In this document: in pieces, positions 36,239 through 44,649 of the stretch
Position numbering within the stretch: the stretch's first letter is position 1
How the letters are laid out: the number at the start of each line of letters is the position of its first letter
Origin: Chloroflexota bacterium
GTDB lineage: Bacteria > Chloroflexota > Dehalococcoidia > Lucifugimonadales > Lucifugimonadaceae
Assembly: GCA_009838175.1 (NCBI GenBank)
Contig: VXSB01000054.1
Location: forward strand, 1-64,000
Direction of reading: 5' to 3'
Length of the DNA stretch: 64,000 bases
Notes under the pieces: model-generated
The model's input: the letters and a program-made list of their open reading frames with translations, nothing else
The model's database searches: none
Told to the model about the DNA's origin: nothing
Translations under genes and position numbers: made by a program

Positions 36239-36276
36239 CTAGAGTTTGGTGACGAATACACGTCACTTTTCTCTAG
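36239..36276. promoter_or_regulatory. 38-bp compound palindrome before the sigma gene
   Basis: Two nested inverted repeats. The outer pair is CTAGAG (36239-36244) and CTCTAG (36271-36276). The inner pair is GTGACG (36249-36254) and CGTCAC (36261-36266). The spacers are four bases on each side and six in the middle. It overlaps the stop codon of the upstream SirB1-like gene and lies 35 bases before the sigma gene start, so it could be an operator for sigma expression or a hairpin terminator without a T-run. Confidence 0.6.
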
Positions 36277-37178
36277 ATACGGAAGAACGGTATCTCGTGG
36301 ATCTTTTCAGGATCCACGAAATCATCGTTTTCGGCCAGCGGCTTCAACATCTCCAGCGAATCCAGCTGCAACGAGACATCCTCGTGCGGCGGCATCATCT
36401 GAACCATGCGAGAGAGCATGTCGTAAGCATCACGGGCATGGCCCGAACGCCCATGCAAGTGCGCTATGTCGCCCACATTCCGCCAGTTCCAGGGCATCAG
36501 GTAGTGAATCCTCTCGGCGTCCGCGATCGCAGCGTCAAACTCGCCAGTGTGCGTGTGGATCATCTTCATGTTGTTCAGGACTCGAGCCAAAATCAGCTTG
36601 TTATCGGCTTTGGGGAGATACGTTCGTTCGAGCCGATCAAGTTTGTTCGAATCATGCGGGGGATCGCCCAAGCCGCCCAGCAACCGAAGACACTCCCACC
36701 GCGAGTAGATCCGACCCTGTCGGAATGGATCCACGAAAACTAGCGCATCCCCTTCACCCGCCGACAAAAGGAAGTGCCTTGACATATTGACCCCGGACAG
36801 CGGAATGCCGATACGATTACCAACCTCCATGTAAAGAATCGAAAGGCTGATAGGGATGCCGAGTTTCCGGTCGATAACCTTATTGAGCAGGCTGTTTCTG
36901 ATGTCGTAGTAATTCCCGACATTGCCCCGCATATCCAACTCGTCGAACATCAAGCCATTCAAAGCGTAAAGCGAATCGAAGAGCGACATTCGACTCTGGA
37001 CGCGCTGCCTGATCCGCTCCGATATCTCACTGATACGTCCCATGTAAAGCGGGACGTCGAGCCCGGGAACGCTTTCGGCAGCGATATACAGGCAGGATAG
37101 GGACAGATTGATCTGCCCAGACGGGCGCGACACCGACCGGACAAAGTTGTCACGCGGCCCGATGTCTGCTGTTCCCAT
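36273..37178 (-). CDS. SirB1-like transglutaminase-fold/TPR protein
   Basis: A ~301-residue cytoplasmic protein. The N-terminal half matches the SirB1/YchA family: LYIAAESVPGLDVPLYMG, GNVGNYYDIRNSLLNKVI, RKLGIPISLSILYMEV and GVNMSRHFLL followed by FVDPFRQG. The C-terminal half has TPR-like helices (AIADAERIHYLMPWNW). The ATG at 37178 starts just before the conserved part. An in-frame start at 37274 would add 32 poorly conserved residues. Function of the family is unclear; some members sit near protein release-factor methylation genes. Confidence 0.8.
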   Translation of the reverse strand: MGTADIGPRDNFVRSVSRPSGQINLSLSCLYIAAESVPGLDVPLYMGRISEISERIRQRVQSRMSLFDSLYALNGLMFDELDMRGNVGNYYDIRNSLLNKVIDRKLGIPISLSILYMEVGNRIGIPLSGVNMSRHFLLSAGEGDALVFVDPFRQGRIYSRWECLRLLGGLGDPPHDSNKLDRLERTYLPKADNKLILARVLNNMKMIHTHTGEFDAAIADAERIHYLMPWNWRNVGDIAHLHGRSGHARDAYDMLSRMVQMMPPHEDVSLQLDSLEMLKPLAENDDFVDPEKIHEIPFFRI

Positions 37179-37226
37179 GGCAAAGCATTGTAAAGACGAA
37201 CTCGCTTCGTGGCAACTGCATACCGA

Positions 37227-37253
37227 TTGAGCAACAAACTGAGTTGATATAAT
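37227..37253 (+). promoter_or_regulatory. promoter of the thi uptake operon
   Basis: TATAAT at 37248-37253 is preceded by TGA (extended -10). TTGAGC at 37227-37232 is a possible -35, with a short 15-base spacer. Transcription would start near 37260, about 40 bases before the riboswitch core. Confidence 0.55.
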
Positions 37254-37299
37254 CGGTTCACCATCAGGCGTCACGTTTGCGACTTGAAACTAACTTGAA

Positions 37300-37388
37300 C
37301 TGGGGAGCTCGGAAGGCCGGGCTGAGAGGGCGGATTTGATCCCGCCGACCCACAAAACCTGATCTGGATAATGCCAGCGGAGGAAACC
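37300..37388 (+). promoter_or_regulatory. TPP riboswitch (THI element)
   Basis: Conserved segments occur in the expected order: GGGGAGC near 37302-37308, CTGAGA at 37322-37327, a P3 hairpin around GGGCGG and CCCGCC, then ACCTGATC and GGATAAT, CCAGCGGAGG at 37359-37383. GGAGG at 37379-37383 is both the 3' closing part and the ribosome-binding site of the next gene, so binding of thiamine diphosphate should hide the site. It controls the ThiZ-ThiX-ThiY operon. Confidence 0.9.
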
Positions 37389-37394
37389 TCTCCG

Positions 37395-38294
37395 ATGTCT
37401 CAAACATCGGAAATTCCATCAAACGTTCATTCCCGGAACGAAGATAGTTTCTCGCGCTCCTCGGTAAACGCCAACTCGCCACGTTCTCACTCTCGCGGAA
37501 TCTCGGCGGCTCCGGCTCGATCCGAAATTCCTGCGGTCTCCGTCCGCAACGCTTCCAAGTCATTTCCCAGGTCTGACCTCCCTCCAGTCGAAGCGATCGT
37601 TGATGTATCCATAGACATTGACCTCGGCGAATTCGTCGTCATCGTCGGCCCCAGCGGGTGCGGCAAAAGCACTTTGCTGAACATCATCGCTGGACTCGCC
37701 GAACCCGACATCGGATCCGTCAGTCTTCAAGGCGATGACAACGCCGAACGCATCGGCCGCGTCGCATACATGCACCAGATCGACCTGCTTCTCCCATGGC
37801 GTAACGTCCTATCGAACGCCACACTCGGCCTCGAAATCGCCGGCATCCCACGCGCCGACGCTGACGCGAAAGCCACTGAGTTGGCGCAACGCTTCGGAAT
37901 TGCCGAATTCCTTAATGCATATCCAGCAACTCTCTCCGGCGGCATGAGACAACGCGTCGCGCTCCTTCGAGCAGTACTGCCAGACCGCAACGTTCTCCTA
38001 CTTGACGAGCCTTTCAAAGCCCTCGACGCCATCACCCGCGCCGAACTCCAGCGATGGTTATCTGATGTCCTTGACCGCACAAACCGCGCGACCGTGATGG
38101 TTACACACGACGTAGAAGAAGCCCTAATGCTCGGAGACCGCGTCTTAGTGATGTCTCCCAGACCTGGCCGCATCCTCCTCGAACTAGACGTCGATCTCCC
38201 ACGTCCACGACCGCGTGACGTCGTCCGCGAACCAAACTTCGTCGAACTCAAATGGCAGTTGCTGTCTGCATTGAGTGGTGAATCGGTGCGATGA
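37395..38294 (+). CDS. thiZ: ABC transporter ATPase for thiamine pyrimidine precursor
   Basis: A ~299-residue ATPase of the nitrate/taurine/ThiZ class. Motifs: GPSGCGKST, the Q-loop HQIDLLLPW, signature LSGGMRQR, Walker B LLLDEPFKALD and switch VTHDVEEAL. About 45 N-terminal Ser-rich residues precede the core. I start at the ATG at 37395, eight codons after an in-frame ATG at 37371 that lies inside the riboswitch core and lacks its own ribosome site. The 3' end overlaps the permease gene by four bases. Confidence 0.9.
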   Translation: MSQTSEIPSNVHSRNEDSFSRSSVNANSPRSHSRGISAAPARSEIPAVSVRNASKSFPRSDLPPVEAIVDVSIDIDLGEFVVIVGPSGCGKSTLLNIIAGLAEPDIGSVSLQGDDNAERIGRVAYMHQIDLLLPWRNVLSNATLGLEIAGIPRADADAKATELAQRFGIAEFLNAYPATLSGGMRQRVALLRAVLPDRNVLLLDEPFKALDAITRAELQRWLSDVLDRTNRATVMVTHDVEEALMLGDRVLVMSPRPGRILLELDVDLPRPRPRDVVREPNFVELKWQLLSALSGESVR

Positions 38295-39157
38295 GTGTGC
38301 TGCCACAAACCGAGAATCATGTTTCGTCCGAAAGCGCAACGGTCGCTTCACGTCGTCAAACCGTTTCGATTTGGAACCGACTGGCAGGATACGTCCAGAA
38401 CTGGGGGACGGCGGTAGTAATCGCGTTGTTGGGTTTGGTCGTCTGGGAGTTGTCGGTGCGTCTTTTCGACGTGCAAGAGTGGCTGTTGCCGCCAGTTTCG
38501 AAGATACTAAGCGAACTGATTACGGACCCGCCTTTGTTCATCTCGAACGGATGGGTGACGTTGCGTGAGATTTTGGTAGGGTTCATGGTTTCAACAACCT
38601 TCGGCTTTGTCATGGCTACGGGGATGTTCTGGTCGAGGCTGTTGGAGCGATCGGTATATCCGTTCCTGATCGCGTCTCAGACTGTGCCCGTATTCACGTT
38701 GGCCCCGTTGCTCGTAATCTGGACAGGCACCGGTATGACGCCGAAAGTGGTGATCGTGGTGCTATTCACCTTTTTCCCGATAACGATTGGATTGATGACC
38801 GGATTGCGTTCGGTCGATGCAGACATGATCGCGATGTTTCGGACGCTTGGGGCATCGAAGTGGCAGATGTTCACAAAGCTACACCTACCATCGGCGTTGC
38901 CATATCTGTTCGCCGGACTCAAGGTTGCGGCAGTAGTGTCGGTTATCGGTGCGGTAATTGGGGAGTGGATAGGTGCGAGCGCTGGATTAGGTTGGCTGAT
39001 CAAGACGTCAGGGTCGAGGTATCAGACCGACAAGGTGTTTGCGGCGATTTTCACGTTATCAGTGATGGCATCGATGATGTTCATATTGATATCTCTAGTG
39101 CAGGCTCGCATGTTACGGCATTATCATCAATCAGATAGCGAAGGAGCAACCAATTGA
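38291..39157 (+). CDS. thiX: ABC transporter permease ThiX-like
   Basis: A 288-residue BPD-type permease with about six hydrophobic segments. The EAA loop follows the pattern GASKWQMFTKLHLPSALPYLFAGLKVA. ATGA overlap with the preceding ATPase gene and TTGA overlap with the substrate-binding gene show tight coupling. It is predicted to import an aminomethyl-pyrimidine-like thiamine precursor. Confidence 0.88.
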   Translation: MSVLPQTENHVSSESATVASRRQTVSIWNRLAGYVQNWGTAVVIALLGLVVWELSVRLFDVQEWLLPPVSKILSELITDPPLFISNGWVTLREILVGFMVSTTFGFVMATGMFWSRLLERSVYPFLIASQTVPVFTLAPLLVIWTGTGMTPKVVIVVLFTFFPITIGLMTGLRSVDADMIAMFRTLGASKWQMFTKLHLPSALPYLFAGLKVAAVVSVIGAVIGEWIGASAGLGWLIKTSGSRYQTDKVFAAIFTLSVMASMMFILISLVQARMLRHYHQSDSEGATN

Positions 39158-40158
39158 AGATCAGAATGGGATTCACAAGATTTATCGCGGTATCACTCGT
39201 GATCGCTGCGAGTGTTGCATTGTTTGGATGCACGAGTGAGGAACCGGAACGTGAGTCGGTGACCGTCGAACTCGACTGGTATCCGAACGCTAACCATTCT
39301 GGCTTTTTCGTGGCGCAGGACCAAGGGTATTTCGACGAAGAGAATCTTGATGTCGACGTCCGTCCGCCGGCAGACCCAGCTCTCGTCGCGCAGATTGTGG
39401 CGTCAAATGAACGAGACTTCGGTGTCTTTTATCAAACCGACACGTTACTGGCTCGTAATGAAGGCTTGCCAATTGTCGCGTTGAAGGCAATCGTTCAGCG
39501 ACCTTTGAACTCATTGATGGCACTCGAATCTTCAGGTATCAGCCGACCCGCGGATCTCAAAGGCAAGAAAGTTGGCTATCCCGGCATCGAGTGGAACGTG
39601 AAGATGTTGGGAACCATGCTCGAAGCCGACGGACTAACTCTTGCTGACGTCGAAGTTGTGGACATCGGATGGGCTCTGTGGGAAACACTTGCAGCCGGAA
39701 CCGTGGATGCGGTTATCGGCGCATACTGGTCCCACGAGAGCATCCTACTCGAGCAGAAAGGCTACCCGGTCACCGTCATTTATCCAGAAGAATTCGGTGT
39801 GCCACAGTACTACGAGATGATGCTAGTCACTTCGGAGCGCATGTTGGAAGAGCGTCCGGACGCGGTTGAACGTTTCGTGCGCGGGTTTACTAGGGGATTC
39901 GAATACGGGCTCGACAATCCTCAAGGCGCTATCGACATACTGCTGAAACTCAACCCAGAACAAGAAGAGATCGAAGAGATCGAACGTCCTAGCATCGATC
40001 TATTGACATCCCAGGCTTGGCGGGCAGAAGAGACTGGCAAATTTGGCACTATGACAGCAGAGCGCTGGAAGAGCGTAGCTGAGTTCATGAAACAGCAGGG
40101 AGAGATTGACGCTGGCCTAGACGAATCCGAGGCTTGGACTGACGCGTACTTGGATTAA
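39154..40158 (+). CDS. thiY: ABC substrate-binding lipoprotein ThiY-like (NMT1 family)
   Basis: A 334-residue lipoprotein with a TTG start, AAGGAG eight bases upstream, and a lipobox ending LFGC. The body is NMT1/ThiY-like: VTVELDWYPNANHSGFFVAQ with the ligand-contact region, QGYFDEENLDVDV, KKVGYPG and GYWSHES-type loops. In thiamine uptake systems of this type ThiY binds a formylaminopyrimidine salvage precursor. Riboswitch control and thiD 2.7 kb away support this. Confidence 0.87.
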   Translation: MKIRMGFTRFIAVSLVIAASVALFGCTSEEPERESVTVELDWYPNANHSGFFVAQDQGYFDEENLDVDVRPPADPALVAQIVASNERDFGVFYQTDTLLARNEGLPIVALKAIVQRPLNSLMALESSGISRPADLKGKKVGYPGIEWNVKMLGTMLEADGLTLADVEVVDIGWALWETLAAGTVDAVIGAYWSHESILLEQKGYPVTVIYPEEFGVPQYYEMMLVTSERMLEERPDAVERFVRGFTRGFEYGLDNPQGAIDILLKLNPEQEEIEEIERPSIDLLTSQAWRAEETGKFGTMTAERWKSVAEFMKQQGEIDAGLDESEAWTDAYLD

Positions 40159-40185
40159 TGTCCTAGTCTCCGCAGAGAAGGGCTC

Positions 40186-41094
40186 TCAAAACATCCTTCG
40201 CGGATAAGCCAAGTGCCCAGTCATGCCTGTGTTTTTGACTTGGTAGACGTGGCCAGTGGCGAAGGTTACGTAGAGGACGTTTAGGCCGGGACCGCCGAAA
40301 GTGCAGTTGGTCGGGCTGTCTGCGGGCGTGCGATGCGTGGAGCGGACTAGGCCGTCTGGTTCGAAGACGTAGATTGCAGAACCGGGGCCTGCTGAGCTGG
40401 AGCCTGCGGTTGCAAGGATTTGACCATCGGTGGTGAGTGCCATGCCGTCGATACCGCGGCCCGCACCGAAATCGAACAGGACGGATTTGTCTCCCAACGT
40501 GCCGTCGGAATTGACGGGATAGGTGCGGAGTTGGCGACGTAGGTTATCGAGTATCGGGCTTTCGGCGACGTAGAGGACTGACTGATCGGCTGAAAGTAAA
40601 ACGCCGTTGGGTCGGTTGGTGTCAAACGTCACCCGCTTCACCGTCCAGTTTCCACCGAAAATGTGCTCCGCCAAATACACCGATTCGTGCGGCAGGTTGT
40701 TGGGTTTGTCGGAGTAGTTGGGATCGGAGAAGTAGATTCGTCCTTGACCGTCGATGTCGAGGTCGTTGGGCATGTTGATCGCAGCGCCGTCGAGATTGTC
40801 GGCGATGATCGTTGGATGGTCGTTGGGGTTTGAAACGTCGATTTCGACAACTCGGTTCGCGCCGCCTTCGCAGGCGAATAGCCGACCGGACCTATCAAAT
40901 TTCATCCCGTTTGCCTGACCAGTTTCCCTCCTCCAAACTACCCTCTCGCCTGATTTGGGATCCCATCGGTAGGTCGTTGAGGCATAGCACTCGTTGTAGA
41001 GCAGTCCGGTGCCGTCCCAAGTTGGGCCTTCAGTAAGCGAATCGTGCTTCGCAATCAGTTCCCATTCCCAAGAGTCGTTCATCTCTAACTCCAC
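40186..41094 (-). CDS. SMP-30/gluconolactonase family protein
   Basis: A 302-residue six-bladed propeller. The three metal-binding positions known in regucalcin-like enzymes are present: Glu in LTEGPTWDG, Asn in MPNDLDIDG and Asp in IDGMALTTDG. This suggests a lactone hydrolase. GGAG is upstream of the ATG. A paralogue lies 41 bases upstream on the same strand and is probably cotranscribed. There is no signal peptide. Confidence 0.87.
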   Translation of the reverse strand: MELEMNDSWEWELIAKHDSLTEGPTWDGTGLLYNECYASTTYRWDPKSGERVVWRRETGQANGMKFDRSGRLFACEGGANRVVEIDVSNPNDHPTIIADNLDGAAINMPNDLDIDGQGRIYFSDPNYSDKPNNLPHESVYLAEHIFGGNWTVKRVTFDTNRPNGVLLSADQSVLYVAESPILDNLRRQLRTYPVNSDGTLGDKSVLFDFGAGRGIDGMALTTDGQILATAGSSSAGPGSAIYVFEPDGLVRSTHRTPADSPTNCTFGGPGLNVLYVTFATGHVYQVKNTGMTGHLAYPRRMF

Positions 41095-41135
41095 ATGTCG
41101 GCTTCGCCCTCAATCGTTTCGCAGTTGGTGTTGGA

Positions 41136-42005
41136 TCACTGCGGGTACAGCAGGTATCCGGTCAATCCCGTGTCCCTAGCTACCAACGTGTGCCCTTCGA
41201 TGGACGAGACGTAGAGATCTCCGTCGGCGAATGTGCAGTTGGTTGGTCGCTGGGCGACGACCGGGTGTTGTTCGATGATCATGCCGTCTGGGTCGAAGTG
41301 GGTTACATTGCCTCCTGGACCTGAAATCTCCCAGCCCGTGCACGCGACGATGCTCCCGTCTGATGCCAGCGTCATACCGTCGATGCCGCGATGCGGGCCG
41401 AAATCGTGGATGATCTTGCCGTCTCCCAGTGAGCCGTCGTCGTTCACGGGGTAGGCGCGCAAGTCGCGGCTTTCACTGGCTCGGAAGTCGCTTTGGGCGA
41501 CGTACAGGGTTTTGTAGTCCTTGGAGAAGACGAGGCCGTTGGGTTGCGTAGTGTCGAAGGTCCGGCGTGTGCAAACCCAATTGCCGTCATCGTCTTTTTC
41601 GGCGGAGATGATCGCCGAGTAGGTGATACCGACTTCGGGGTTCGCATCGCCGACGCGGTCGGAGAAGTAGATCGCGCCAGAAGGAGTGATCGCGAGGTCG
41701 TTGGGGCTGTTCAATCGCAGACCATCCACGCTGTCTACGACGGTCTCAAAGCTGCCATCGTCATTGAATTTGACGACCTTCCGTCCGTCGCCCGCGCAGC
41801 CATATAGATCGCCATCGGCATCGTAGTTGAGACCGTTGGTGCCTTCGGTGTTTTCGGCGAACACGTCCACAAGGCCGGATTTCACATCCAATCGCATGAT
41901 GCGGTTAAGCGCAACGTTGCTGTAGAGCATGTGCGTGCCGGTCCAGCAGTTGCCCTCGGTGATGCTACCGATCATCGGTGCGGCGTCTTCAAATGTCCAA
42001 GGCAT
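41136..42005 (-). CDS. SMP-30/gluconolactonase family protein (paralogue)
   Basis: A 289-residue SMP-30 family propeller with the same metal positions (ITEGNCWTG, SPNDLAITP, IDGMTLASDG). It is cotranscribed with the preceding paralogue. The two differ widely enough in sequence to suggest old duplication and distinct lactone substrates. A HAD-type dehalogenase is the next gene upstream on the same strand, 54 bases away. Confidence 0.87.
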   Translation of the reverse strand: MPWTFEDAAPMIGSITEGNCWTGTHMLYSNVALNRIMRLDVKSGLVDVFAENTEGTNGLNYDADGDLYGCAGDGRKVVKFNDDGSFETVVDSVDGLRLNSPNDLAITPSGAIYFSDRVGDANPEVGITYSAIISAEKDDDGNWVCTRRTFDTTQPNGLVFSKDYKTLYVAQSDFRASESRDLRAYPVNDDGSLGDGKIIHDFGPHRGIDGMTLASDGSIVACTGWEISGPGGNVTHFDPDGMIIEQHPVVAQRPTNCTFADGDLYVSSIEGHTLVARDTGLTGYLLYPQ

Positions 42006-42059
42006 AGCCTAGTGTCCTTTGGTGGCTGTTTTTGTGGTTGAACGTAGGTATCTGGTAGA

Positions 42060-42800
42060 TCAGTCACATCCCAACTGGTCTGCCAAATCGTTGAAATCGG
42101 TCGCGGAGATGTCGAACGCTGAAGTATCCGGCATCTCCACTAGGTTGTCTGCTCCGCGCTCCAATGGTCGATACACGAACGCGGTAGCGAGACCTTGACG
42201 CGCCGAAGCCTCCAAGTCGCCGGTGTGTGCCGCCACCATCATCACCTGATCTGTGTTTAGCCCCAGAAGTTTCGATGCGTTCTGGTACACCTTCGGCGAT
42301 GGTTTGTACGCTCCGTAAACATCAGGCGACATCACTGCATCCCAAGGCAGGTCTGCGTGTTTTGCCATGTTGACCAGCAGCGCGAGGTTACCGTTGGAAG
42401 CGGTGGCGATGATGAACTTCGACTTTAGACGCCGCAAACCCGATGGTGAATCAGGCCAGCCGTCGAGGCGATGCCAAGCCCGGTTGATGTCGACCTTCGC
42501 CTCTTCGCTCATGACATCTGCCAATCCGTATTCGGCGAGTAGGACATCGAGCTTTTCGCGGTGAATTTCATCGACCAATCGCCAATGTCCTTCGCCACTG
42601 CTGAGTTCACGCGTTGATTTGCCGTACCATGCTCGCCACTCGTCGGCAAACCTGCCCCAATCGCCTTCCGGCATTCCGTGTTCGGCCGCCGCTTTAGACA
42701 CCTCGACGATTATCGAGTCACGCCAATTGACTACCGTCCCGAAGACATCGAATATCAGCGCTTCGACGCGTGAGAGGTCGTTTTTGCGTGCATCTGGCAT
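42060..42800 (-). CDS. haloacid dehalogenase type II-like HAD hydrolase
   Basis: A ~246-residue HAD protein. Motif I is IFDVFGTVVNW with the nucleophile Asp, motif II is IATASNGN, motif III is YKPSPKVY with the Lys, and motif IV is MVAAHTGDL. The pattern resembles L-2-haloacid dehalogenases, though phosphatase activity cannot be excluded. The start is the ATG at 42800. A longer frame to 42965 would overlap divergent thiD and is unlikely. Confidence 0.88.
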   Translation of the reverse strand: MPDARKNDLSRVEALIFDVFGTVVNWRDSIIVEVSKAAAEHGMPEGDWGRFADEWRAWYGKSTRELSSGEGHWRLVDEIHREKLDVLLAEYGLADVMSEEAKVDINRAWHRLDGWPDSPSGLRRLKSKFIIATASNGNLALLVNMAKHADLPWDAVMSPDVYGAYKPSPKVYQNASKLLGLNTDQVMMVAAHTGDLEASARQGLATAFVYRPLERGADNLVEMPDTSAFDISATDFNDLADQLGCD

Positions 42801-42810
42801 CACGCTTGCG

Positions 42811-42816
42811 TATTCT
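42811..42816 (+). promoter_or_regulatory. -10 candidate of thiD, possibly leaderless
   Basis: TATTCT lies just before the ATGs at 42819 and 42825 in the 18-base gap to the divergent HAD gene. No Shine-Dalgarno site is seen. Transcription from it would begin near the second ATG. Confidence 0.35.
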
Positions 42817-42818
42817 AT

Positions 42819-43652
42819 ATGGAAATGAACTCCGCAACCCCACCTCGCGCGTTGACGATAGCCGGGTCCGATTCCGGCGGCGGCGCGGGGATTCAGGCGG
42901 ATCTCAAGACGTTTGCGGCCTTGGGGGTCTTCGGCACAAGCGCGATAACCGCGATAACCGCGCAAAACACTCTAGGCGTGACTACGGTAGCGGAAGTTCC
43001 GGTTGAGGTCATCAGCGACCAGATCGACGCAGTGGTGTCTGACATTGGGATCGATGTCGTGAAGACCGGAATGCTGTCGTCAACCCAGATCGTGGAATGC
43101 GTTGTCGAAGCCGTGGAACGGCTGGAACTAGCGCCTCTCGTTGTAGACCCAGTGATGATTGCGGCAACAGGCGCACAGCTTCTGCAAGACGATGCAGTCG
43201 AAAGCGTTAGAAACCAATTGGTGCCTCAGGCATCAGTAGTGACACCCAACGTGCCAGAGGCCGAAACCTTGACCGGCGTAGAAATCGAATCGGTTGAGGA
43301 TATGGAACTGGCTGGAGGCGAGTTGGTGATGATGGGTGCAAATGCCGCAGTAGTGAAGGGTGGACACTTCGACGACGGCACCGGACGCGTCAATGATGTT
43401 TTGGTTACTAAAGAAGGTGCGCACACATTCACGACTTTACGGATCGACACGACCAGCAATCACGGAACCGGCTGCACGTTCGCATCGGCTGTCGCCGCGC
43501 ATTTGGCACACGGTCTGGAACTTGAACCTGCCGTCGAAATGTCACAGCGCTACGTCTGGAACGCAATGGCGAACGCCGAATCAATAGGTGGCGGGCAGGG
43601 GCCCTTGAATCACATGTGGGCACATTCGTACGACCCGAATGAGCAAGATTAG
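42819..43652 (+). CDS. thiD: hydroxymethylpyrimidine/phosphomethylpyrimidine kinase
   Basis: A 277-residue ribokinase-fold enzyme of thiamine biosynthesis. It phosphorylates HMP and HMP-P. Signatures: TIAGSDSGGGAGIQADLKTF, KTGMLSS, VVDPVMIAATG, TPNVPEAETLTG, VVKGGHF and the anion-hole GTGCTFASA. It may use the pyrimidine imported by the ThiXYZ system. It is not under a THI element that I can see. The gene is followed by an ornithine cyclodeaminase-like gene on the same strand. Confidence 0.93.
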   Translation: MEMNSATPPRALTIAGSDSGGGAGIQADLKTFAALGVFGTSAITAITAQNTLGVTTVAEVPVEVISDQIDAVVSDIGIDVVKTGMLSSTQIVECVVEAVERLELAPLVVDPVMIAATGAQLLQDDAVESVRNQLVPQASVVTPNVPEAETLTGVEIESVEDMELAGGELVMMGANAAVVKGGHFDDGTGRVNDVLVTKEGAHTFTTLRIDTTSNHGTGCTFASAVAAHLAHGLELEPAVEMSQRYVWNAMANAESIGGGQGPLNHMWAHSYDPNEQD

Positions 43653-43668
43653 AAAGTCTGGAGATGCA

Positions 43669-44622
43669 ATGACGACACCGCTATTCATCACTGAAGAGCA
43701 AGTTAAATCGCTGTTTACGATGCCGATTGCGCTCGAGGCCGTCGAAGAGGCGTTCAAAGCCCGTGCCAAAGGCGATGCGTTCAATGAGCCGCGGCGGAGA
43801 TTGCCAACGAGTTCAGGTGCTTACAACGTAATGTTTGCGACTTGGCGCGGGCATCAGATCGCGGGATTGAAGTCATACCCCGGTGGTTCAGGCGGCATCA
43901 ATTTCCATGTGATGCTTTACGACACATCCAACAATTCGCTAGTGGCAGTGATCGAGGCGAACCGGATGGGACAGATGCGTACCGGTGCAGTCTCGGGCGT
44001 GGCGACTAAATACATGGCGCGCGAGGACGCACAGACAGTAGGGATCATCGGTTCCGGGTACCAAGCAGAGACACAGTTGACGGCGATCGCGCACGTTAGA
44101 AAGATCAAGACCGCCAAGGTTTACAGCCGTTCGGAAGAGAACCGAACTAGGTACGCAACCAAGATGTCGGATGTGTTGGGCATCAATGTAACGGCGGTTT
44201 CTAGCGGTGAAGAGGCAGCCGACTCGGACATCGTAGCCACGATAACTAATTCGCAGCAGCCCGTCCTTCTTGGGGAGTGGCTGAAGCCGGGGACACACAT
44301 CAACGCGGCTGGCAATAACTCTTGGCTGAAGCGGGAGATCGATACCCGTGCGATCGCGATGTCGGACATCGTAGCGACTGACGACGTTGAACAGGCAAAG
44401 TTCGAGTGTGGTGAGTTGATGCGCGCCGCGGAGGTGGGACGCTTCTCGTGGGACATGGCAGTCCCAATCCACGACATTGTTGGTGGGAAATCCAGCGGTC
44501 GCGATGACGACAAACAGATCACGTTGTTCGAGTCGCAAGGGCTCGCGTTGGAAGACATCGCTGCCTGCGAACGGATAGTAGAGTTGGCACGAGAAAATGG
44601 CGTTGGCACGCCGCTCAAGTAG
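43669..44622 (+). CDS. ornithine cyclodeaminase/mu-crystallin family protein
   Basis: A ~317-residue NAD(P)-dependent enzyme. The Rossmann motif GIIGSGYQAETQL and RMGQMRTGAVSGVATKYMA are typical. Activities in the family include ornithine cyclodeaminase, alanine dehydrogenase and ketimine reductase. I start at the ATG at 43669, which has GGAGA seven bases upstream and no overlap with thiD. An ATG at 43639 overlaps thiD by 14 bases. The Ldh2-like gene follows after 27 bases. Confidence 0.88.
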   Translation: MTTPLFITEEQVKSLFTMPIALEAVEEAFKARAKGDAFNEPRRRLPTSSGAYNVMFATWRGHQIAGLKSYPGGSGGINFHVMLYDTSNNSLVAVIEANRMGQMRTGAVSGVATKYMAREDAQTVGIIGSGYQAETQLTAIAHVRKIKTAKVYSRSEENRTRYATKMSDVLGINVTAVSSGEEAADSDIVATITNSQQPVLLGEWLKPGTHINAAGNNSWLKREIDTRAIAMSDIVATDDVEQAKFECGELMRAAEVGRFSWDMAVPIHDIVGGKSSGRDDDKQITLFESQGLALEDIAACERIVELARENGVGTPLK

Positions 44623-44649
44623 GTAAAAGATAATCCCGGGAGGCACGCT

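Noticed and set aside
37371-37394. In-frame ATG as start of the ThiZ gene
   Set aside because: It lies inside the conserved core of the TPP riboswitch, with no ribosome-binding site of its own.
42801-42965. N-terminal extension of the HAD gene
   Set aside because: It would overlap divergent thiD, and the extra residues resemble no part of a HAD protein.
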